A stretch of 64,000 nt of DNA from Xiphias gladius (taxonomy: Eukaryota > Chordata > Actinopteri > Istiophoriformes > Xiphiidae). Position numbers and translations under genes: made by a program. Below are positions 48,095-59,100 of this stretch, piece by piece (positions within the stretch are counted from its first letter, which is position 1; every line of letters starts with the position of its first letter). The stretch is from positions 12,582,501 to 12,646,500 of the forward strand of contig NC_053415.1 in the NCBI RefSeq assembly GCF_016859285.1, in the 5' to 3' direction. Below the pieces are notes generated by a model, which had not been told where the DNA came from, did no database searches, and saw nothing but the letters and a program-made list of their open reading frames with translations.

Positions 48095-51000
48095 ATGGCA
48101 GGGACCAAAGTGAGTTACTTTCTCTTACTTTTGTTAAAGAAATCGAGAGACCTATCACCTTAAACAGCGTTGTGAAGTAACGTTTGTTTAATAGGCGGTT
48201 TGCAGTCGATAGAAGCAGCTCCACTGAGTTTCAGACGAGTAAGCGTCACGTTGAGACATGTTGAAGCTGAGGCAAACGCTGGCACGCCCCGTCTTGAGTG
48301 TACACTAACTCACGCTAGTGCGAGTGTTAACAACGTGACAACAAATGGCTTTAAAATAAAAAATTAAAAAAAGTTATCTTGTCTGCGTCACCTCTAGTGT
48401 GCTGAACCAAACAAGTCCCCTTGAAATAACACCTGAAGTGTATTGATGTACTGGTTTGTTCTCCGTAGTCAGCACTGGTGCTCTGCATGGATGTGGGGTT
48501 CTCCATGGCCAACTCAGCCCCCGGTGAAGAGCCTCCCTTTGAACTCGCCAAAAAAATCATCCAGAAGTTTGTCCAGCGCCAGGTATATTTACACATTTAT
48601 TAAACAAGGAACAAATCAAGACTACTATCATGAGAGGTCTCTGGCATCTCTTGCACGCACTGGACGTGTCTCATGTCTCCTGACAGGTTTTTGCTGAGTC
48701 TAAGGATGAACTGGCTTTAGTTCTGTTTGGCACAGATTCCACCAGAAACCCTCTGTACCGTGAAGGCCAGTACCAGAACGTCACCATCCACCGCCACCTC
48801 ATGATGCCTGATTTTGAGCTTCTGGAGGAAATTGAGAATCAGATCCATCCAGAGAGTCAGCAGGCGGATTGAATCCTTATGCTTTATGTGTTGTTGTTTT
48901 TTATTTTTTTTTATTTTAATCCGGTTTTTTGTTAATTTTTAAGGTATATAGGTATTAAGTCGACATCTAATGGTACTTCTGATGTTGCCGTGGAAGAATT
49001 GTTAACGCAGGTACATAGGTATTAAGGTACAAATAACAATTTTAATGCTCAGGAACATATTGTTTGTGTGGGTACAGCAAGTCTGTGCATGGGCTCTAAT
49101 GTCTTATGAATTCATCAATCAAAAACAACTTGAAAATGGGGATTTATACATATCTGTGGTAAATATTTCACATGTAAGGTCCGCTTTTCCAGTTGTCCCA
49201 CGGCCTTACTCAGCAAATACACCTTGCTCGAGCGTCAGTACTATATTTTACCTAAGTACTGGACTTGGGTCATGTCAGCTGAAAGCTCCGAGAATACCTA
49301 AAAAAGTGGGCTTTGCGTAACAAACGTAAAAACATTTGACCGCACAACAAATGTGAAGTGCATTTGTGACAGCCGTTTTTAACTGAGAGTCTTAATACAT
49401 GTGATCTATGTTGTTTGTGGATGAACCCCCCCAAAAAAGTTTGCTTTAGATCCAATATTCAGAGTTGGTACTGTGAAATAACTTTAAGCCCTCATGTTCC
49501 CAGAAGATATGTGAGAAAATGTTAGCTCCTTAACTACTGTTCAACAGGGCTGGATGCTCTTGTTGTCTGCATGGATCACCTTCAGAAAGAAACTAAGTAA
49601 GATGCTGTCTGTATCTCATAACTGACGTCACTGTGCTGAATGAATTACTAGTTGTCCAGTAGTGTGACTGAGACTGTGTTTGGGATTTCTTTTCAGAGGG
49701 AAAGGGAAGAAGTTCGATCGTCTCAACGTTGCCCTCCTGACTGACCTCAACACCCAGGCTAGTGCAGACCACCTGGATGTTATTATCGACAACCTGAAAC
49801 AAGCTGGCATCACCTTGCAGTTCTTGTAAGGTTCAAACTTATTACCCAGGTGTAATTTCAAAACTAATATTAACTGCTATATGTGATACAGCAACAAAAT
49901 CAGGCTATTTGAGAGAGATACTTCATTCTGCTTATAGTTGATATTTTGACATATACTGGTTAAGTGTTTTAAGATGGCATACTGCACACATTATATCATT
50001 TTATTCTGCATTACTTCAAACATAGGCACCCTTGTCTTGATACAGCTAACACTTATTGTGCAGTTATCAAAAGTCACGGTGGATAAAATTTGGTTTATCA
50101 TCAAAGCTTTTTTGATGTCAAACTGATCTCTTTAGTTCATTCAGGCTAGTTTCCTGACATTTGGTCCCTTTTATGGTCCCTTATGCCGTCTGCTGTATTT
50201 GCTCTGGCTTTGACTATGAACATTTGCATTGCCAGTTTGCCTTTCCCTGCGGAGGACGACGACGAGGAGGGCGCAGGAGATGCAGACAGAAGAGGCCCTG
50301 GTCACCTGGGCACGGGCAAAGGTCTGTCCAGGGAACAGAAGAATAGCCTGGACATGGTGAAGCACATCATGCTAAGTCTGGATGAGGAAGACGGCCTGGA
50401 TGAAATTTATACATTCAAGTATGAGGACTCTTAGTAAACAATGGATGATTATTTTCGTGTCTTCCACTTTTTTTTGTTGTTTCTCTCCGAATCACAGTTT
50501 TATCTACAATTAAAAGTAGGTAATGCTCTTTTTGTAGGATGTCATGTGACTTAGCTTTCTGTGTGCTTCTCTCCTGCTGTAGGAAAGCAATCGAGCAGTT
50601 GTGCATGTTCAAGCGTATCGAGAAGAGACCCATGGCTTGGCCCTGTCAGCTGACCATCGGCAGCTCCCTGTCCATCCGTATTGTTGGTTACAAAGCAGTG
50701 AGTTGATTGTGAAGGGCACTGGATGAATATATACCACGTGCTTATTACATAGCTTTATTGAATGCTCAGTTCTCTTTGCCTGGTGAGCAAGTGTTAAGTT
50801 CTGTCGTGTCTGAAAATTGGACTGCATATCCGCAAGTGATCATAACACTAGTCTGGTTAATAGTTTTTTCTTTAAAATCAGATCAGTTAGTGACACCTTG
50901 TGGCAAAAAGGCTGCTCCATCACTACAAATTGTGCCGGACATTTTTAGGGAAGAACTTTCAAAGTTCACCTTACTGTTCATTATAAACATACAGATGATT

Positions 51001-54000
51001 GCTCATCAGTAGTAGTCACATAGCCTTGCTAGTGAAGCCAAAGTTTTTCTCATCCACAAATACTTCCCATCCTTTCCAACAGGTGACAGAAGAGAGGCTG
51101 AAGAAGATGTGGATCACAGTTGATGCTCAAACCACCAAGCCAGAGGATGTGAAGAGAGAGACTGTCTACTGTCTGAACGATGACAACGAGACAGAGGTGC
51201 AAGAGGATGATACCATTCAAGGTGAGGAAGTTGTTTGAAATCAGAGTGCTGAGTGTTCCTATTACACATCAACACCCAGTGAAATCACACACTGAATTCA
51301 TTCATCTTTTAAGTTCACTTCTTTTCTGTTCACAGGTTTCCGTTACGGAAGTGACATTGTTCCCTTTTCCAAAGTGGATCAAGAGCAAATGAAATACAAG
51401 CACGATGGGAAGTGCTTTGCTGTTCTAGGCTTTACCAAACAGAACATGGTATTGTTCTTTTTATGACATTGTGATTGAATGTGGCATCTAAAAAGAACTC
51501 AAGTAAAACAAATCTAATTCAAAGCTAAAACTTTGTGATTGAGCCGGTTACTTTATTTACATGCAGTCCTTTTTGCCATCTGCTTGCAGGTACATCGTCA
51601 TCACTTCATGGGAAATCAGGTCATCAAGGTGTTTGCTCCCAAGGATGATGAGGTGAGAATAGAGAAAACTGGATACACTGCTTGTGTCTACATGTTGACA
51701 CTGACTTGTTCGTGTCTATTTCTACACTGTGTCTGAGCAGCATGCAGGAGTGGCGTTGTCGGCCGTCATCCGGGCGCTGGATGAACTCAAAATGGTGGCC
51801 ATTGTGCGCTACGCCTATGGCCGAAGCAGCAACCCTCAAGTAGGAGCAGCTTTCCCCTGTATCAAGCCGGAATATGAGGTGAGATTGAAAGAGTCCTAAA
51901 CATGCTGTTTTCAAGTTAATTCAGTCAAGATGTGTCAAATATCAGAGGTAACAATCCATCTTTTCGCCCTCCATAGTGTCTGATGTACATCCAGCTGCCC
52001 TTCACAGAAGACCTCCGACAGTTTACGTTTCCTTCTCTTGAAAACAACAAAAAGTTCACTGCATCAGGTACTGTTTCTGCATGTCATGTTTATTCAAAGT
52101 AGTAACTCTTGTTGCTTCAAAAGCACTGATAGAATTACACTTGATGGAGGACTTAAAGAATTTCATTAATGTATGGTAGAAGCCCCTGGTCATCCTCGCA
52201 GGAGGTAATGTTATGTGAGCTCTTTCTAAATATGAGGCACCTCATGGCTTGTTATTTCACTCACAAACTCGCACATTCGTGTTCAACAGGCAGCAAATTC
52301 TCCGCGACAGGGATCTTTTCACCCTCGGACCAATCCTCCACAACAGCTGTTAAGACCTGCTGATGTAGACATGTCCGCGTTACCTCCTACAGGCACAGAA
52401 AGTAAAAGCTGCTGCAGTTTTAACACTGTACCACTTTTGGTACCTGTAGATGGCACACATCGGCATGTCGACATGCAGCTGCTGTTACTTTGCTTGTCCA
52501 CATCTGGCACACATTCAGAACTGCAGGACTGATACTGGTTGGCACTGGTGGAAGAAGTTAATGAGATATTTTACTTAAGTAAAAGTACCAATACCACAAT
52601 TAAACAAATTGTCCATTACTAGTAAAGTACAGAAGTATTGGCAGGAAAATGTACGTTAAGTATCAAAAGTTAAAGTACTAGATATGCAAAATGGCTCCAT
52701 TCAGAGTGTTATATTGATCATATGTGAATGTATAGTATTGGAATAGTACTGATTCACTGACTTGTACATGTAATGTGATGAAGGTAGAGCTAATTTTACA
52801 TTCTTTTGGGTTGTTTAATCTATAACAGTATAATAATATTTTGTAGAGTGATCATGTTTGCTATATAAAATCTTGAAATGAAAAGTAACTTGTAATGATA
52901 GTTGTTGGATAAATGTTGTGGAGTTAAAAGCATAGTATTTCCCACAGAAATGTGGTGGAGTAGAAGCATAAATAGCAATAAAATGCAAATACTAAGTAAA
53001 GTAAAAGTACCTCAGAATTCTACTTACTGTACCACCACTGCTGGCTGGCTCTGCAACTCTGAAAAGTGATAATATTTGATGGGCTTTTTGGTGGTATTCA
53101 TCACTGAGTGCGTATCTGTGTTAAGAGATACATAAGCCAGAAGATTTCACTGAGAGATGGGGCAAAAGACTTGAATGGACTGTTGAGTGACATGTGATTT
53201 CTTCAGACACTCAGCTGTCCGCTGTGGACTCTCTCATTGACTCCATGATGTTGGTAGAGGAAGATGAGAATGGAGAACAAAAGGACATGTTCAAAGTCCA
53301 CAACATTCCCAACCCTGCCTTCCAGAGGCACTTCCAGGTACTGCAGTACAGTTTGTATTTGTATTTTGACATAAAAACCTCCTATTCTGAGTAGGGGCAG
53401 ATGGCAAAAGTCAGACAGATGGAAAAAGCTTTCATCTGCCTGACTAGAGCTTCACCAGCTAGCAGCTGTTGATACGCAACCAGAATTTCTTCTTTTTCAG
53501 TCACCGTCTGTCTCACCTCCTTTCTCCCAGTGTCTGCATCATCGAGCAGTAAGCCCTGGTACCCCTCTTCCCCCCATGGAACCGTGGCTGAAGGCTGCTC
53601 TTGAGAGCCCTGAGGTCATTAGTGAACGTTGCCAAGCTCCACTAGAGGAGCTGAAGAGGAAGTTTCCTCTCACAGAAGCGTGGAAGAAAAAGAAGCTAAA
53701 GACTAGTGCTCAGATATTTGGCAAAGAGTAAGTTTGATTTATGGTGAGGGAGTCTTTAAACATCATGGACAAGGCTGTTTGTCATGTGTGTCATTGTTAC
53801 CGTAAAGATGATTGTGTGGGGCTGTGGTTTAACTGATTACAAAAAAGGTGGTTTTTTTTTTTAAAAACCATTTCCAGGATTTTAACTGACCCCTTGTGGT
53901 TTACAGCTCTGAGGAACCAGATACCAAGAAGGCAAAAGGAGATGACAACGAAGAGGAGGAGGAGTATAACCTTGCTGACATTGCTGAAGGCTCTGTTACT

Positions 54001-55489
54001 TCGGTGAGAATCAGGGGAGAGATAACCACCTCCTATAAACATCAGCTATTTCAAATAAAGTATTTCACAACTTGCTTGAACAGGCATACTTTAAAATGTC
54101 CTTTTCACTTCAGCCCTGACTAATATTAAACACTTACCACCAGGTGGGAAGCGTGGATCCAGCCCGAGATTTCCGCACTCTGATCAAGCTGAAGAGTCTT
54201 CCTTTCGGAGAAAGTGAGGTCCAGGTCTTCTGTCCTTTTTTCCAGCGAGCTGGACTGTTTACATTTTTTTCTATTTCTATTGTAAACCATCAGGACTCAT
54301 GTTAAGCCCTTGTAATTTTGTTTATCTCTTTGTTTGGTTGTTGTGACCCCTGTGTCCTTCCCAGTCTGTCAGCAACTGACTCACAGGATAGAGCAATTGC
54401 TTAGCAACAAGAACACACACTACTACATGAAAAGCATCACCTGTATCCAGGCTTTTAGAGAGCAGTCTGTTAAGGTAAATAAACATTCACCATCTTCCAT
54501 TTGGGAAATGCATGATGATGTGGGGTTTCTGTTATAAGAGTCTGTGGGTAATAATCTTAAAATATCAGTCTGCATGGAGATTGAGTAATTTTGAGATTAA
54601 AATGAGTATGTTTCATTTCATTTGACTTAAGGCCAGTTCTTGTGCAACTGGGCTTATGGTTATGTCTGCAAGTAGATGTGAGGTTTTAGGAGACTCATAA
54701 ACAGATTTTGAGTGTTTCATCTCTTTCCTAATTCAGCGGGGAAATGCTGATCTGTACAATAGCTACCTCCAGTCCCTGAAAAGGAGCATCCCAAAAAGAG
54801 GGCTAGAGGTCTTCTGGGATCTGCTTGTTCAAGGTATGATAAGCCTCTTTACTTGAGGCTATAGGATTTCTCTCAAATGATTCCTCCCTTGAGATGAGAT
54901 GAAATTTTCACATAGTTTGAGTGCAAAATAAGTAAATAACACAAAAATAGGAGCTGACTGATGGTTAAAAATGCCCTGCGACCTGAATCACAAGTATCCT
55001 AAAGGATTGTCAACTTAATTATTGCTGTTTGACAGATGCAATAACTCTGATCAGCAAAGACGAGGTTGACGGAAGCACTGTGCCAAAAAATGAAGCTAAT
55101 CAGGTAACTTAAAGGAAAACTCCTGTTTTAACCAGTGTGAATTATTGAGGAGCGAGTGACTGAATATTTTAAATTACTGTGATCCTGAGTCTGTCCATAT
55201 TACTGACTGGAGCCTACTTTGTCCTAAGTTTCTGGTTGCTGAGGAGAAGGAAGAAGAAGCGGCTGCAACACACACTGAAGATACAGGAGATGTTGATGAC
55301 TTGGTAAGTGTTCCTGTGACAGCCCTTTTCAGGTCTTAAATATTTAACTGATGTGCCCCAAACTCATGTTTGAACCATTTCCTGTTTATTTGCAGTGTGT
55401 GTCTGATAATGTGCCTGGCCTATTGAGACCTTATATGAACCCTCCAGTCTATTTTTTCCCCTCTTCCTATGCAGCTGGACATGATGTAA
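48095..55489 (+). CDS. xrcc5: X-ray repair cross-complementing 5 (Ku80), complete
   Basis: The 80-kDa half of the Ku ring that caps DNA double-strand ends and recruits DNA-PKcs for non-homologous end joining in the nucleus. Twenty-one exons give 730 residues (human 732): 48095-48109, 48469-48582, 48687-48870, 49548-49596, 49697-49825, 50236-50418, 50583-50697, 51083-51221, 51336-51448, 51590-51652, 51741-51878, 51977-52067, 53207-53337, 53531-53727, 53907-54003, 54144-54213, 54365-54474, 54737-54833, 55036-55103, 55229-55303, 55475-55489. Seen in order: vWA-like domain ([12 protein letters not shown]), beta-barrel ([35 protein letters not shown]), the Ku C-arm, a helical domain ([15 protein letters not shown]), and the tail GDVDDLLDMM, the conserved DNA-PKcs-binding end. 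The exon 3 to 4 boundary does not use GT: frame and homology need GA-AG with U12-type signals. An alternative last exon is possible. Confidence 0.95.
48871..49547 (+). other. xrcc5: Apparent U12-type intron with GA-AG ends in xrcc5
   Basis: Exon 3 must end at 48870 to join the codon T|GG (Trp, matching the Phe of human QQADFLDAL). The intron begins GAATCCTTA: positions +3 to +8 (ATCCTT) fit the U12 donor exactly, but +2 is A. Near the 3' end TCCTTAAC (49527-49534) is the U12 branch-site consensus, with its branch adenosine about 14 nt before the AG. Confidence 0.75.
52543..53040. mobile_element. Non-autonomous hAT-like MITE with 8-bp target duplication
   Basis: It begins CACTGGTGGAAGAAGTTA and ends ...GTACCACCACTG, so the outer bases CA(C/G)TGGTGG are inverted repeats. 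The flanks CTGGTTGG (52535-52542) and CTGGCTGG (53041-53048) match at 7 of 8 bases, the hAT hallmark. The interior is rich in AGTAAAAGTAC and has no coding frame. It sits in the xrcc5 intron between exons 12 and 13. Confidence 0.8.
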
Positions 55490-55605
55490 GAGGGGATGCC
55501 ATGGGATTGTCTGCAGTGGACATGCAGAGAAATAAGAATGCAATCATTCAGCCCGACCGGACCAAACCAATTCAGCCGTCCATTGTTCTGCCTCTCACTT
55601 GGTGA
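55396..55605 (+). other. xrcc5: Alternative terminal exon frame of xrcc5
   Basis: A good acceptor (TTTATTTGCAG, ending 55395) lies 79 nt before the acceptor of the conserved last exon. If used after the phase-0 donor at 55303, it would give a 69-residue tail ([15 protein letters not shown]...) that stops at 55605, replacing LDMM. The tail resembles nothing I know. It may just be an open stretch. Confidence 0.3.
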
Positions 55606-56135
55606 CCCCTTATACTTTGTAACTGGTGGCAATGAGTAACTGCATGCTGTACTGCACAAAACAGTTTGATTTACACCAGTACTGTATAAGAAGACTACTC
55701 TTGTCTTTAGAATCTACTAAAACTATGTTGATGGCTTTAGATGTGGTTAATGAGAAATGTCAATCTCAAATTTAATGTAAATTTTATGAATGTCTCGTTA
55801 CAATTTCATGGTAATATGCTGTAATGTTGGATACAGTGAGTACTTTAAATGTCAAGGTTTATGTGCACTAGGAACCTTTGGGAAGCAAATCAGCGTCCAA
55901 CAAACTGCAAATTTATTATCTTTGATCAGTAAAGCTTAATGTTTGAAAAATGCTCAACTTCTACTATGTTTTTGTATAACAAAATACCGAGGATGAATAC
56001 AGTTGCAGTGATATAATTGGAAAACTGTACAGCGCATAGTAGAATCATAGTAAACCAGTATCTCATGCTTAAAATGCTAGATTAACATCAGCAGCATCAA
56101 TAAAACATTCACGTCCACATGAGTACGATCTCCCT
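55490..56135. other. Shared 3' region of convergent xrcc5 and col6a2
   Basis: The stop codons are about 0.65 kb apart. The clear xrcc5 AATAAA is at 56099-56104, only about 32 bp from the col6a2 stop on the other strand. The col6a2 signal (TTTATT on plus, 55912-55917) lies within the xrcc5 3' UTR. Mature 3' UTRs would overlap by about 190 bases or more. Confidence 0.5.
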
Positions 56136-59100
56136 TTAACATACCCACTGGATGAAACGGTTAAACAAACTGGAATGGGACAGGTTAGAGAAGTCGCTTG
56201 CTTTAAAGATGGCATTTTCGTCACCCATAGCCAGCTTCAATAGGACTTCTTGGTCAATGTCACTTCTGGTGGCTATCACTGTGGAGACAACCTGTGCCCC
56301 ACGCATCTCATTAACTGCCGCCTCCAGGTTTTTGCTGTCGGTGATGCCATCTGTGATTATAACAAATGAAACCTCTGCGTTGCGTCTCGTAGTGCGAACG
56401 TTTCCTTTGAACAAGATATTGTCAATGGTGTGGATGATGGCAGGCCCCACGCTTGAGGAAGAATCCAGATAATGCATGTGTTCTATGCCTTCGGTGATGA
56501 GGGTATGGTCATGTGTGAGATTGAAGGCTACGTGATGCTCGTTCTCCTTGCCGAACTCCATTAGTGCTATGCGGGCTCGCATATGATCATTTTTGTGGTG
56601 AGCCAGTTCAAGCGTGTGTGCCACCTTACGCAAAAATTCAAGGGCATACACGAAGTTCTTTCTCCCAAGGCGCTCTGAGCCATCTAGTAGAAAAAACAGG
56701 TCCACTGGTCGCTGGACACATGGAGCTACATCAGGTTCTGCAAGGAAAGAGAGAAATCACTAAATGAGCTGCACTCCATTGAAACTGAACATATATTGTA
56801 GTCATGACTAATACCTACCACTTTTGCAGGGTAGATCAGGGCACACAATCACTGGCTCTGGAAGGGAAATCGCATGGACATATGATAAAAAAATGGTCAG
56901 AAGGACCAGTAGTGTCATTCTGTTGAGTGTTTTGGTACTTACCCGGACAGAGGTTAGTCTCCATTTTTTGTATGAAGTCCTCAGCCACCAAGTCAGTGTA
57001 ACGCTTCAGCTTTTCGACAGCAGTCTTGTTGCATGCTATTGACACCAGGATGTTATCATCTTGATCGCTTTTAAACATATCGCTAACCCCGATGGCATTC
57101 ACCACCACATTGTCGCGGTTACAAAGGTACGTGAGCAGATCCTCCTCATCATTTGGGTCAAAGCGGCCATCTGTGATCACCACCACAGATACTCTGGCTT
57201 TGGCTCGCTTTCTGTCCCTGATGAGGGTGTCGTAGGCAAACTTGAGAGCCGATGGTGTGAAGGTGCCCCCAGCAATCCACTGTAGATTCTTCACTGCTGT
57301 TGTAAAGGCAGATATGGAGTTTATGTTCGGGTCATCAAGATGAATGGCCTCAAAGGTCCCTTTGTGACTGTACTGTACAACTCCGAGTCTTGTACCTAGA
57401 AGAGGCAGACATGTCAAGCAGCGCATTTCCAAATCGGTGAGTTCAGTTTTAAAAGAATACACCTAAATTTTTCCGATTGTCAAAAAATTCTAAAAAAAGA
57501 ACAAAACCAAAGCTGCGTTAGTGGAAATGTTCAGGTAGAGATGAATTTTAGGAGAAAATTTTTGATGTCTTGGCTTTGTGTTCACATATGTCTGAGTGTA
57601 AATTTACAGTGTCTACAGTATGAAGTTGAAATATTAACTGGTAACACTTGATGGCTGAAAATGTGCCACACTGACAATCTGTACTTTGTCATTACTGTGC
57701 AGTCAGCGTTAATGAAGAGCACTTGGCCAACACAGGGGCCTTTCCAAATATTTTTGGCTGTATATTATGTGGTGGATTAAGTGATTCAGTCTCTGGAAAT
57801 GGTTTATCTGTTACGTCAATCTCTACTCCTTGTCACTTGAAACTATGACTGCAAAAGAAGTTACAGGGACATTTCTGACCCTGTTTTTTTGCTCAACTGT
57901 ACCGGTTGGTGACGCAGGGTCTTTGGCCATAGAGCCCAGCCTGTTGATCGTGTTGATAACAAAGTTCTTTTCCAGCGTGAAGTTTGTCAGCCCAACACTC
58001 TCTGAGCTGTCAATTATAAATACAATGTCCAGAGCTCCACAGTGTTTCTCACAGTCTGAGACAAAAGACACAAACGGGATTCACCACGTTGAAACATACT
58101 GACAGTAAAGCCATGATTCATTCATTAACTTAGCACTCACCCTGCATGTCTGTATGATGGTGATGAAATTTGCTTACCACAACAACCGCACGTCTCCCTG
58201 ACGTAAGTCATGACATCACACTCCTGCAATGAGAGGTAAACAGGTTAGATTTAATACTACCAAGGAAATTTAGATAATGTAGTAATCATAAAAAATGCAA
58301 TGTTTACTCACAGTAAGCCCAGGATCGCCCGTTGGTCCAGGTTCCCCCTGCGCGCGCACACCAAGAGAAAGCAATGCAGTTTGGTCTCAAATTTGCACAC
58401 ATAGTCAAGTCATAATTTAAGTGATCCTGCTGTTGCTTACATCAATTCCAGGTTGTCCTCTGGGTCCTCTCTCTCCTGGCTCACCTGGCTGACCTGATTC
58501 CCCCTAAAAAGAAAACCTTTTTTCACTGGAAGTGACTAAATTTGCTGCATATTATTGCATTTCTTTGAAAGTCATGTTTTTATGATTTTATGATTTCTGC
58601 CTCTGGTTAACCACAAAACTACATAAATGTCACTTATTCTCCAGAATACTTTAGTAGAACATGCCAAACTACATTTTTAATTTCTTTCACTTTGTCTTTT
58701 ATGAATGAGCTAAAACATCTTATACTGTGCAATTAAGTAGTTCAGTGTCGATGATGGGTTACATATGACAGCAAGACACATCACACCCCACCAGTTCAGC
58801 TCTTGTCACATGATCTCTTGCGACTGTTATGCTGTTTTTTGTGATAGCCATGCAGAAATTTTCACTTTTTCAGCTAAGGTTTTGATATTTTTTTGCCTCA
58901 TACAAAACGTGATAGGTGACTAAAACTTTAACAGGAACATCTCTTTCCAGAAAATACGACCATATTTCTCAGGAAAATCTACATACCAGCTCTTGAAGAG
59001 GTTTTTTTTGGAACTACTTTCTACTGAAGAAAGATTCCGGAGGAAAAGTGGTCACAGTGAGGTCTGTGCTTTATCCTGAGTACCCGGACACTGTTTTTGA

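Noticed and set aside
47880-48224. Minus-strand open frame of 114 codons over the xrcc5 start
   Set aside because: Covers the CG-rich promoter and exon 1 in antisense; no homology.
48871-48900. Premature stop in xrcc5 (GAT TGA), suggesting a pseudogene
   Set aside because: All other 20 exons are intact and in frame, and U12-type donor and branch signals explain the junction.
57823-57902. Continuation of the col6a2 vWA exon beyond 57903
   Set aside because: The frame runs on by chance; a donor at 57902-57901 and the next exon at 57395 restore the vWA fold ([11 protein letters not shown]).
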